64,000 bases of DNA from assembly GCF_001422445.1 (NCBI RefSeq), contig NZ_LMNA01000030.1:724946-788945 (forward strand), in the 5' to 3' direction. The stretch is from Pseudorhodoferax sp. Leaf274. GTDB lineage: Bacteria; Pseudomonadota; Gammaproteobacteria; Burkholderiales; Burkholderiaceae_C. Within the stretch, counting starts at the first letter, position 1; each line of letters begins with the position of its first letter. Of the stretch, positions 28,949 to 36,822 are shown piece after piece. Under the pieces are notes generated by a model, which saw nothing but the letters and a program-made list of their open reading frames with translations, was not told where the DNA came from and searched no databases. The position numbers and the translations under genes are program-made.

Positions 28949-30630
28949 GGGAACTCCTGCGGGTTGCATGCTGCGGCAGCGGCGAACTCGGCCGTGTCGA
29001 CGCGGTGGATGGATTTCTTGCGGACTTCGTCCAGCGCTTCTTCGTAGCCGGCATCGGCGTAGCGCAGCACGCCGCTGGCGGTGTCGTTGGTGATGGACAG
29101 GCGCAGCCGCTCGTCGGCCTCGGGCGTGCCGTCGGCGACGACGGTGACGCCGGCGCTGGTCATGTAGCCGCTGTAGCCGCCCCCGCCGGAATGGATGGCC
29201 ACCAGGTCGGCCATCGACGAGCAACTGAGCATGGCGTTGAGCAAGGGCCAGTCGGCGATGGCATCGGAGCCGTCGCGCATGCGCTCGGTCATGATGTTCG
29301 GATGGGCCATGCCGCCGGCATCGAGGTGGTCACGCGTGAACGCGACGGGCCCCTTGAGCCGGCCATCGCGCACCATGGCGTTCACCGCCAGCGCCAGTTC
29401 GGTGCGTTCTCCGTGGCCGAGCCAGGCGATGCGCGCGGGCAGGCCCTCGAACGGAACGTGTTCACGCGCGAGCCGGATCCAGTTCGTGACGATGCGGTTG
29501 TCGGCGAAACGCTGGAGCAGGTAGTCGTCGATGCGGCCGATGTCGGCCGCGTCGTTGGACAGCGCGATCCAGCGGAACGGCCCGATGGCGCGGCAGAACA
29601 GCGGCCGCAGGAAGGCCTCGGTGAAGATCGGGATCTCGAAGGCACGCTCCACGCCGCCATCCCTGGCATGCGTGCGGATCAGGTTGCCGTTGTCGAACAC
29701 CACCGCGCCGCGGTCCTTGAAACCCAGCATGGCCTGGACATGGCGCACGATGGACGTGCGGCTGGCATCCATCAGTGCCGGGATGTCGGTCTGGCGCATG
29801 GCCTTGACCTGCTCCAGCGTGTAGCCGGAGGGCACATAGCCGTAGACCAGGTCGTGCGCCGCGGTCTGGTCGGTCACCACGTCGGGCACGATGCCGCGCG
29901 CGAGGATCTCCGGAAACACGTCGGCCGCATTGCCCAGCAAGCCGACCGACAACGGTACGCGCCGCTGCTGCGCATCCTGGATCAGCGCCAGCGCTTCGTC
30001 CAGGTCGCGCGCCTGCCGCTCGAGGAAACCGATCTTCAGGCGTTTGGCGATGCTGTCCTGGCTCACGTCCACGGCCAGGATGGCGGCATGCGCCATGCGG
30101 CCCGCCAGCGGCTGCGCGCCCCCCATGCCGCCGAGCCCGGCGGTGAGGATGAAACGCCCGCGCAGGTCGCCGTCGAAATGCCGCTCGGCGATGCGCGAGA
30201 AGATTTCGTAGGTGCCCTGGATCACGCCCTGCGAGCCGATGTACTGCCAATCGCCGGCGGTGAGTCCACCCCAGCAGATCAGGTTCTGCTGTTCCCAAGC
30301 GTAGAAGTTCTCGGCCTTGGCCCACTGGCCGACGATGTTGCAGTTGGCCATGATCACCAGCGGCGCACGTGCATGCGTCTTCAGCACGCCGATGGGTTTG
30401 CCCGACTGCACCAGCAGGGTCTCGTCCTCGCCCATGGTTTTCAGCGCCTGCACGATGGCGTCATGGGAAGGCCAGTCGCGCGCGGCCTTGCCGAGCGCCG
30501 CGTAGACGACCAGGCTGGCCGGATCCTCACCCACGGCCAGCACGTTCTCCAGCAGCCGCAGCAAGCCCTCCTGTCGCCAGCCCTTGCAGCGCAGCGTGGT
30601 GCCCCCGGTCACGTCGAATGCGCGCTTCAT
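28945..30630 (-). CDS. urocanase-family hydratase with altered active site (thio-urocanate hydratase candidate)
   Basis: A 561-residue urocanase homologue with the NAD-binding framework intact: LLVQSGKPIGVLKTHARAP, TAGLGGMGGAQPLA and VTDQTAAHDLVYGYVPSG. Residues specific to true urocanase differ. The active-site Cys of LPARICW is Ala402 (LPARIAWLGHG), YGNNIR is NGNLIR, and the HHGGGVGMG loop is HSGGGGYSGYM (480-490). It is overlapped on both sides by its operon partners (ATGA at each end). No hutH with MIO, hutI or hutG is nearby. It most likely hydrates a 2-thio or S-methyl-thio urocanate and is not hutU of histidine utilisation; this is inference from context and residue changes. Confidence 0.78.
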   Translation of the reverse strand: MKRAFDVTGGTTLRCKGWRQEGLLRLLENVLAVGEDPASLVVYAALGKAARDWPSHDAIVQALKTMGEDETLLVQSGKPIGVLKTHARAPLVIMANCNIVGQWAKAENFYAWEQQNLICWGGLTAGDWQYIGSQGVIQGTYEIFSRIAERHFDGDLRGRFILTAGLGGMGGAQPLAGRMAHAAILAVDVSQDSIAKRLKIGFLERQARDLDEALALIQDAQQRRVPLSVGLLGNAADVFPEILARGIVPDVVTDQTAAHDLVYGYVPSGYTLEQVKAMRQTDIPALMDASRTSIVRHVQAMLGFKDRGAVVFDNGNLIRTHARDGGVERAFEIPIFTEAFLRPLFCRAIGPFRWIALSNDAADIGRIDDYLLQRFADNRIVTNWIRLAREHVPFEGLPARIAWLGHGERTELALAVNAMVRDGRLKGPVAFTRDHLDAGGMAHPNIMTERMRDGSDAIADWPLLNAMLSCSSMADLVAIHSGGGGYSGYMTSAGVTVVADGTPEADERLRLSITNDTASGVLRYADAGYEEALDEVRKKSIHRVDTAEFAAAAACNPQEFP

Positions 30631-31727
30631 GCGGCCACCCCGCCGAGCGCATAGGACGCGATCGCGATGCCCATGGCCTTCTCGACCGGCGGATACACGG
30701 CCGGGTCCTTGACCGACGAAGACAGCGGAATCCTGGCCTTGTCCACGTGCAGGATGTGCACCTCCATGCCCTCGCGCAGCTGGCCGGCGCTCACGGGCTG
30801 GCCTTGCGCGTCCAGCGTGGTGATCACGTCGGGATAGGTCGCCAGGCGGCGGCCTTCGCCGTCGTCCACCGCCATGTGTTCGTTCATCACATGGACCACG
30901 CGCCGGCCCGCGCCGGTGCCGATCTCGACCACACCGATGTCGAAAGCCTCCTCGGTGTAGCGCAGCGTGTTGCGCACCACCTTGCCGCTGCCCAGGATGT
31001 GGCCGCCGGTCGCCTTGCAGATGGCGTCGATCACCGCAGCCGCGCCACGCGGCTCGGCCGCCAGGATGGCCTCACCCAGCGCCAGCGCGCGGCTGATGCC
31101 GCCCAGCGCGGCATGCTGGCGGACGTAGGCGCCACGCAGGGGGTTGCGGCAACTCGCGATGAAGCCGCCCGACATGTCCGAAGCCTTGCGCAGGATGGGC
31201 GAGACCTTGGCCGTGGCGCCGCGCACCACGAGTTCGATGTAGGCGTTCCTGGCCCGGTTGCCGCCTGCGGCGGCCTGGATGACCTGGTCGGGGCTGGAGG
31301 CCATGCCGAGCGAGCCCATGTCGCCCGTGGGATGGGCGCGCAGGTCGCCGACCGCATCGACCACCTTGGTGCCCAGCACGGCCGAGGGCAGCCAGCCGTT
31401 GAGCGTGCTGGACATGCCGTTCTGGCCGATGATCAGGCCGTGGATCGGCGCGCCCAGCTCCTGCTGCACGAGCTGCACCGCGCGCACATAGTCCACGCCC
31501 AGCATTTCCCAGTCGGTCAGGCCGCCCGGCGCGCCGATGGCCGCCGCGGTGGCGATCCAGGCATCGTCGGGCACCTCGGCCATCGCCACCAGTTCCGGCC
31601 GGCCGATGGTCACGGCCAAGGTTCCCAACTGTCGGCCGTGCTCGACCCAGCCACCCCCGCCACAGGCGAACACCGAGCCGCCCTTGACCGCCGCCTCGAC
31701 GTCCCCGATCGTCAGAATTCTCCCCAT
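30627..31727 (-). CDS. DUF917 family protein (thiohydantoin desulfurase candidate)
   Basis: A 366-residue DUF917 protein, beginning MGRILTIGDVEAAVKGGSVFACGGGG, with the family's Gly-rich N-terminal motif and ASDMSGGFIASCRNPL in the middle. From memory, this Pfam family has been renamed after an S-methyl thiohydantoin desulfurase activity, and a related enzyme removes sulfur from 3-(5-oxo-2-thioxoimidazolidin-4-yl)propionate in ergothioneine degradation. The ATG at 31727 has GAGGAG eight bases upstream and is preferred over an in-frame codon at 31790. It is the first gene of the leftward operon desulfurase-hydratase-transporter, with four-base overlaps. Confidence 0.78.
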   Translation of the reverse strand: MGRILTIGDVEAAVKGGSVFACGGGGWVEHGRQLGTLAVTIGRPELVAMAEVPDDAWIATAAAIGAPGGLTDWEMLGVDYVRAVQLVQQELGAPIHGLIIGQNGMSSTLNGWLPSAVLGTKVVDAVGDLRAHPTGDMGSLGMASSPDQVIQAAAGGNRARNAYIELVVRGATAKVSPILRKASDMSGGFIASCRNPLRGAYVRQHAALGGISRALALGEAILAAEPRGAAAVIDAICKATGGHILGSGKVVRNTLRYTEEAFDIGVVEIGTGAGRRVVHVMNEHMAVDDGEGRRLATYPDVITTLDAQGQPVSAGQLREGMEVHILHVDKARIPLSSSVKDPAVYPPVEKAMGIAIASYALGGVAA

Positions 31728-31879
31728 CTGTCTCGCTCCTCGCCGCCCAGCCAGCGGCCCCGCATCGTCCGTCGCGGCTTGCGCCGCCATGCACCCGGAC
31801 GAACATTGACCGCGCTTGGAACGGTGCGCGGCTTACCGTTCGCGAGAAATTGTGGAGTTGAAGAGGGCTGCGCCCCAAA

Positions 31880-31907
31880 TCACATTTTGTGAGGGTCACA
31901 TAACATC
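31880..31907 (-). promoter_or_regulatory. LysR-type box plus TGTTATGTGA motif upstream of the DUF917 operon
   Basis: TCACATTTTGTGA (31880-31892) is an inverted repeat of the T-N11-A form. Next to it, read on the minus strand, is GATGTTATGTGA (31896-31907), the motif shared with the other two promoter regions of the locus. It lies about 170 bp upstream of the DUF917 start and 13 bp from the end of the LysR gene. Confidence 0.5.
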
Positions 31908-31920
31908 AAGGCATGGATTT

Positions 31921-32829
31921 TCAGTCGACGGAATGGCCTGACCAGTCGGCTTTCATGGCTTCCAGCGTTTCCACGAAGGCATGTCCCAGGCGCGACAAGG
32001 GCTCGAACGCCGGATGGACGATGAGCACCGGCGCCTTCACCGTGACATTCAGTGGCCGCATGACCACACGCGTCCAGACCGGCCCGGTGGCGGTGATCTC
32101 GTCGATCAGCGCCACACCGACACCGGCCTGCACCAGCGCACAGGCGACATGCACTTGCTGCGCCTCGACCTTGGGCCGCACCTCGAGCCCCGCCTCGGCG
32201 AACAGTTGGCGCACCACCTGCCCGATCGGCACGTCGGCGCCATAGCCGATGAAGTTTTCGCCCGCCAGTTCCTCCAGTGCCACGCTGTTGCGCGCCGTGA
32301 GCGGGTGGTTGGCGGGCAGCGCCACCACCAGGCGGTTGCCATACAGCTGGCGCGACTGCAGGTTGGGATGCGAATCGGCGAGGAACACCACGCCGAGATC
32401 AGCCTGCTGCGACAGCAGCGCCTGGGTCAGCACCTGCGGGATCAACGTGAACAGGCTGACCCGGGCCTCGGGATAGCCGCGCAGGAAGTTGGCGATGGCG
32501 CGCGGGATCAAGCCTTGCCCCAGGCTCGGGCTGCAGGCCACCCGCAGGTGGCCGATGCGGTGCTCGATCAGGTCCTCGGCCACTTCATTGACGCGCTGCA
32601 CGCCCTGGTAGACCGCGTTCACCTCGGTCAGCAGGCGCTTGGCCTCGGGCGTGGGGTACAGCCGGCCCTTGATGCGCTCGAACAGCAGCAGGCCGAGCCG
32701 CTGCTCGGTGTACGACAGCAGGCGCGAGACGGCCGGCTGGGACACGTTGAGCAGCTTGGCCGCGCGGCTGATCGAGCCGGTCAGCATGATCGAGCGAAAG
32801 ACCTCGATCTGGCGGAGGTTGAAACGCAT
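31921..32829 (-). CDS. LysR-family regulator of the thio-imidazole locus
   Basis: A 302-residue LysR-type regulator. The N-terminal helix-turn-helix is FRSIMLTGSISRAAKLLNVSQ-PAVSRLL, followed by the linker helix and a periplasmic-binding-protein-like effector domain (DLGVVFLADSHPN and PANHPLTARNSVALEELAGE). It sits between the leftward desulfurase operon and the rightward hydantoinase genes, the usual place for a local LysR activator. The motif at 32843 lies just upstream of its own start. The inducer is probably a pathway intermediate (inference). Confidence 0.88.
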   Translation of the reverse strand: MRFNLRQIEVFRSIMLTGSISRAAKLLNVSQPAVSRLLSYTEQRLGLLLFERIKGRLYPTPEAKRLLTEVNAVYQGVQRVNEVAEDLIEHRIGHLRVACSPSLGQGLIPRAIANFLRGYPEARVSLFTLIPQVLTQALLSQQADLGVVFLADSHPNLQSRQLYGNRLVVALPANHPLTARNSVALEELAGENFIGYGADVPIGQVVRQLFAEAGLEVRPKVEAQQVHVACALVQAGVGVALIDEITATGPVWTRVVMRPLNVTVKAPVLIVHPAFEPLSRLGHAFVETLEAMKADWSGHSVD

Positions 32830-32842
32830 GGCATTAACTTGC

Positions 32843-32859
32843 TGTTATGTGAATCGAAT
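32843..32859 (+). promoter_or_regulatory. TGTTATGTGAATCG motif in the lysR-hydantoinase intergenic region
   Basis: TGTTATGTGAATCGAAT on the plus strand, about 120 bp upstream of the hydantoinase gene and 14 bp upstream of the LysR start. The core equals the minus-strand motif in front of the DUF917 gene, and its AATCG tail equals that of the lyase site. TTAT-N9-ATAA within and just after it is a weak dyad. Confidence 0.5.
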
Positions 32860-32974
32860 AAACAAGCATAAGACGGACGACCTGCAAGCTCGCAGAATTT
32901 GGCGGTCAGGCAACGCACCGACGTCCACCGGACGCTCGCAGCGCGGCCTCATCCACCGAAAAAAGGACAACCGA

Positions 32975-34342
32975 ATGAGCGACTTCGACCTGGTCATCGT
33001 GGGCGATTGCGTGGACGAACACCGGGTGACACCCGACGGCTGGCTCGGCGTGCGCGATGGGCGCATCGCCGCGCGCGGCACCGGCACGCCGCCAATGGCC
33101 CGCGAACGCGTGGACGCCACCGGCCAGTGGGTGATGCCCGGCGTCATCGATGGCCAGGTGCACGCCGGCAGCCAGGCCAACCAGGAAGGACTGGGCTGGG
33201 CCTCGCGCGCGGCGGCGGCCGGCGGCGTCACGGTGATGGTCGACATGCCCTACGACGACCCCGAACCGGTGGCCTCGCGTGCCCAGCTCGATGCCAAGAT
33301 CGCCGAGGTCGAACGCGATTGCCACGTGGACGTGGGGTTGTTCGGCACCCTCAACGAACGGCATGGCCTGCAGGCCGCGGCCGGGCTGATCGAAGGCGGC
33401 GTCTGCGCCTTCAAGTTCTCCACCTTCGAGGCCACGCCTGGCCGCTTCCCGCGCGTCGACGAAGACGACCTCTACGAGGCCTTCCGCCTGATCGCGCCTT
33501 CCGGCCTGGTCTGCGGCGTGCACAACCAGATGCAGGAACTCACGCGCAAGCACATCGGCCGGCTCGTCGAGGCCGGCGACACCGGCTGGGACGCTTTCCT
33601 GCGCGCGCATCCGCCCTTGATCGAAAACCTGGCCACCGCGCTGATCTACGAGATCGGCGCGGAAACCGGCGCCCGCGCGCATGCGGTGCACGTGTCCACC
33701 TCGCGCGGCTTCGAGCTGTGCAACATGTACCGCCGCGCCGGACACCAGGCCAGCATCGAGACCTGCATCCAGTACCTCATGCTCAACCATGAGGAACACA
33801 CCAGGAAATTCGGGGCGAAGACCAAGCACTACCCACCGATCCGGCCACGCGCCGAGATGGAGCGGCTGTGGACCCACATCGCCAACGGCGAATGCACCTT
33901 CGTCTCATCGGACCACGTGAGCTGGGGCCTGGAACGCAAGGGCAACCCCAACGTGTTCAAGAACGCCTCGGGCGGCCCGGGCCTGGAGACGCTGCTGCCC
34001 GCGTTCTGGACCGGCTGCGAGGAGCGCGGCATTTCGCCGACCATGGTGGTGCGGCAGTTGTGCGCCAACCCGGCCCAACATTTCCTGCTCGACGACCGCA
34101 AGGGATCGCTGGCCGTGGGCAAGGACGCGGACATCGTGATCGTGCGCCCGGAGCGCCATGCGTTCGATCCGTCGAACAGCCTGGCCGCCGTCAACTGGAG
34201 TTCGTTCGAAGGCCGACAGTTCAACGTGAAGGTGGCCGCCACCTATTGCCGCGGCGTGCTCGCCTTCGACGGCCACGCCGTACGCAACAAAAAGGGCTTC
34301 GGCCAGTTCCTGCGGCCCCGGGCCGCCGCGGCCACGGCATGA
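32975..34342 (+). CDS. hydantoinase/dihydropyrimidinase-like amidohydrolase
   Basis: A 455-residue cyclic amidohydrolase. The family's metal-site landmarks are Lys147 (AFKFS, the carbamylated Lys), His183, His239 (AVHVST) and Asp313 (SSDHVSW). The first metal motif is odd: D-G-Q-V-H (59-63) replaces the usual D-x-H-x-H, so one zinc-ligand His is Gln61. Either one metal is lost or another ligand substitutes. AAAAGGAC precedes the ATG. Next to an N-carbamoylase and a desulfurase, ring opening of hydantoin-5-propionate to N-carbamoyl-glutamate is the most probable reaction. Allantoinase-type activity is the alternative. Confidence 0.82.
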   Translation: MSDFDLVIVGDCVDEHRVTPDGWLGVRDGRIAARGTGTPPMARERVDATGQWVMPGVIDGQVHAGSQANQEGLGWASRAAAAGGVTVMVDMPYDDPEPVASRAQLDAKIAEVERDCHVDVGLFGTLNERHGLQAAAGLIEGGVCAFKFSTFEATPGRFPRVDEDDLYEAFRLIAPSGLVCGVHNQMQELTRKHIGRLVEAGDTGWDAFLRAHPPLIENLATALIYEIGAETGARAHAVHVSTSRGFELCNMYRRAGHQASIETCIQYLMLNHEEHTRKFGAKTKHYPPIRPRAEMERLWTHIANGECTFVSSDHVSWGLERKGNPNVFKNASGGPGLETLLPAFWTGCEERGISPTMVVRQLCANPAQHFLLDDRKGSLAVGKDADIVIVRPERHAFDPSNSLAAVNWSSFEGRQFNVKVAATYCRGVLAFDGHAVRNKKGFGQFLRPRAAAATA

Positions 34343-35700
34343 GCGCCGCCCGGCCGCCCGAAGGCGCTCGCTCCGCAGCCGCAGGCGAAGGTGCCCGAGT
34401 GAACCACCCATCTGCCTTTTCCACGCCCATGCGCACTCCCCAACCCCCACTGAACGCCGAACGCCTGTGGGCGCGCGTCGAGGCGCTGTCGAAGATGACG
34501 ATGCCCGACATCCCGTGGACACGCCGCGCGTTCTCGCCCTTGTTCCTGCAGTCGCGCGACTGGCTGCGCCAGCAGTTCCTTGACGCCGGCATGGCCGTGC
34601 ACCTGGACGCCGGCGGCAATCTCGTCGGCCGGCTGGCCGCACGGCGCGAAGGCGCCCAGGCCAAGCCCATCGCCACGGGCTCGCATTGCGACACGGTGAT
34701 GATGGGCGGGCGCTTCGACGGCATCATCGGCGTGCTGGCCGGCATCGAGGTGGCGCACACGCTGCACGAGTACGGCATTGCGCTGGCCCACCCCTTCGAG
34801 GTCATCGACTTCCTGTCGGAAGAGCCGAGCGACTACGGCATCTCCTGCATCGGCAGCCGGGCGCTGTCGGGCCAGTTGCCGAGCGACATGTTGCGGGCCA
34901 CCAACCCGGACGGCGAAACCCTGGCGCAAGGCCTGCGCCGCATCGGCGGCAACCCCGACGCGCTGGGCCAGGCCTTGCGCGCCCCGGACAGCACGGCCGC
35001 CTTCGTCGAGTTGCACATCGAACAGGGACCTGTACTGGAGACACGCGGGCTGCCCATCGGCGTGGTGACCAACATCGTCGGCATCCAGCGCGTGTCCATC
35101 GTCGTCGAAGGCCAGCCCGACCACGCCGGCACCACGCCGATGGACATCCGCCGCGACGCGCTGGTGGGCGCTGCCGGCGTGATCGAAGCCGTGCACCAGC
35201 GCGCCTCGGCGCTCACGGGCCGGCCGCACTATGTGGTCGCCACCATCGGCCGGCTGACGCTCACACCCAACGCCTCCAACGCCGTGCCAGGCCGTGTCGA
35301 GATGATGATGGAGGTGCGCAGCGAGAGCGCCGAGGTGCTGGACAGCTTCGCCCGCGAGGTCATGGCCGCGGTCGAGGCGCCGTTGCGCGAGCTGCGCGTC
35401 GCAGCCCACGTCACGCCGGTGAGCCGTTCCAAGCCGACCGACTGCGCGCCCTGGGTCATGGACACCATCGAACGTGCGGCAGGCACGCTGGGCTACCGGT
35501 CGATGCGCCTGCCCAGCGGAGCCGGCCACGACGCGGTGTACATGGCGCCGACCGGCCCGATCGGCATGATCTTCATTCCCTGCCTGGGCGGGCGCAGCCA
35601 TTGCCCGCAAGAATGGATCGAGCCCGCACAGTTGCTGGACGGCACGCGCGTGCTGTACCAGACCGTGCTCGACCTCGACCGCAAGCTGGCGGCCGGCTGA
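34339..35700 (+). CDS. M20-family N-carbamoyl amino acid amidohydrolase
   Basis: A 453-residue (from the overlapping ATG) Zn-dependent hydantoinase/carbamoylase-type enzyme of family M20. Metal and catalytic residues are visible: ATGSHCDTVMMGGRFDG (His116, Asp118, Asp127), FLSEEPSDYG (Glu161-Glu162), VELHIEQGP and SGAGHDAVYM. The first 30 residues are non-conserved, so the GTG at 34399 or the ATG at 34429 could be the real start; the ATGA overlap with the hydantoinase gene favours 34339. It would split N-carbamoyl-glutamate to glutamate, CO2 and ammonia. Allantoate or other ureido acids are alternatives. Confidence 0.85.
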   Translation: MSAARPPEGARSAAAGEGARVNHPSAFSTPMRTPQPPLNAERLWARVEALSKMTMPDIPWTRRAFSPLFLQSRDWLRQQFLDAGMAVHLDAGGNLVGRLAARREGAQAKPIATGSHCDTVMMGGRFDGIIGVLAGIEVAHTLHEYGIALAHPFEVIDFLSEEPSDYGISCIGSRALSGQLPSDMLRATNPDGETLAQGLRRIGGNPDALGQALRAPDSTAAFVELHIEQGPVLETRGLPIGVVTNIVGIQRVSIVVEGQPDHAGTTPMDIRRDALVGAAGVIEAVHQRASALTGRPHYVVATIGRLTLTPNASNAVPGRVEMMMEVRSESAEVLDSFAREVMAAVEAPLRELRVAAHVTPVSRSKPTDCAPWVMDTIERAAGTLGYRSMRLPSGAGHDAVYMAPTGPIGMIFIPCLGGRSHCPQEWIEPAQLLDGTRVLYQTVLDLDRKLAAG

Positions 35701-35733
35701 ACCTGGGCGATCGCTGGTTTCCGGCAACAGGGT

Positions 35734-35750
35734 CATCGCCAATGGCGATG
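35734..35750 (+). terminator. weak hairpin after the carbamoylase gene
   Basis: CATCGCC-AAT-GGCGATG is a perfect 7-bp stem 33 bp after the stop, followed only by GCTTTG. It may end or attenuate the hydantoinase-carbamoylase transcript before the next LysR gene. Confidence 0.35.
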
Positions 35751-35775
35751 GCTTTGCGAAAAATCATGGAGGAAA

Positions 35776-36795
35776 ATGGCTGCCCTCGTCGTCACTGACG
35801 ATGACTGCACCACGATGAAACCCTCCGAACGCAACTTCGCCCGTCGCATCGACCTCACGTCGTTGCAATTGTTCGTGGCCGTCTACGAACTGGGCAGCAT
35901 CGGCAAGGCGGCGGAGCGCGAATTCATCGCCGCCTCGGCCGTCAGCAAGCGCCTGTCGGATCTGGAAACCCTGCTGCAGACCACGCTGCTGTACCGCCAT
36001 GCGCGCGGCGTCGACCTGACGCCCGCTGGCGAGAGCCTGCTGCACCACGCGCGGTCGGTGCTGTTCAGCCTGGACCGGATGCAGGGCGAGCTCAGCGAGT
36101 ACGCCGACGGCGTGCGCGGCCACGTGCGCGTGCATGCCAGCATCTCGGCCATCGTGCAGTTCCTGCCGGAGGACCTGGGCGCCTTCGTGCGCGCCCATGG
36201 CGGCATCAAGATCGACCTGGAGGAGCACCTGTCCAGCGAGATCGTGCGCGCCGTCCAGGAAGGCGCTGCCGACCTGGGGATCTGCAATGCCGCAGCGGCG
36301 GAGTCGGCCGGCGAGACGCTGAAGACGCGCGCCTACCGCCGCGACCGGCTCGTGCTGATCGTGCCGCGCGGCCATCCCCTCGCCAGCCGGGGTGCCGTGC
36401 GCTACGAAGACTCGCTGGCCTTCGACCAGGTCGGCCTGCCCAGCAACAGCTCCATCCACCTGGCCACCCGCAGCGCTGCCGCGCAGCTGGGCCATGCGAT
36501 CAAGCTGCGCATCCAGGTCACGGGCCTGGACGCCATGTGCCGCATGATCCACAACGGCCTGGGCATCGGCGTGATGCCGCAGCGCGCGTTCGAGCTCATG
36601 CACGGCGTGGGCGACCTCGAACACGTGCCGCTCAGCGACGCCTGGGCCGAACGCCAGATCCGCATGGTGGCGCGCGACTTCTCCACGCTGCCGGTCACGG
36701 CGCGGCTGCTCGTCGAGCACCTGGCGCCGCCCACCGAATCGCTCGAGTCCCCCACCGAGCCTGCGCCTGCCGAGCGGCAGGCCCTGGCCATCTGA
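35776..36795 (+). CDS. LysR-family transcriptional regulator upstream of leuCDB
   Basis: A 339-residue LysR regulator with HTH LGSIGKAAEREFIAASAVSKRLSDLE and effector domain (DLGICNAAAAES, PRGHPLASRG). GGAGGA sits only two bases before the ATG at 35776; the internal ATG at 35815 lacks a ribosome site. It lies 27 bp upstream of leuC in the same direction and has no divergent partner. It may regulate leucine synthesis or the preceding catabolic genes; the sequence does not decide. Confidence 0.85.
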   Translation: MAALVVTDDDCTTMKPSERNFARRIDLTSLQLFVAVYELGSIGKAAEREFIAASAVSKRLSDLETLLQTTLLYRHARGVDLTPAGESLLHHARSVLFSLDRMQGELSEYADGVRGHVRVHASISAIVQFLPEDLGAFVRAHGGIKIDLEEHLSSEIVRAVQEGAADLGICNAAAAESAGETLKTRAYRRDRLVLIVPRGHPLASRGAVRYEDSLAFDQVGLPSNSSIHLATRSAAAQLGHAIKLRIQVTGLDAMCRMIHNGLGIGVMPQRAFELMHGVGDLEHVPLSDAWAERQIRMVARDFSTLPVTARLLVEHLAPPTESLESPTEPAPAERQALAI

Positions 36796-36822
36796 GAAAC
36801 CAGTCCCCCACGAAGGAAGCCC

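Noticed and set aside
28945-30630. Calling the urocanase homologue hutU and the 25.8-kb lyase hutH
   Set aside because: Both lack the defining catalytic residues (the Cys and the MIO triad), the lyase is exported, and no hutI, hutG or hutC-linked hut operon is present. The GntR/HutC-type regulator at 19.7 kb belongs to the TCA block.
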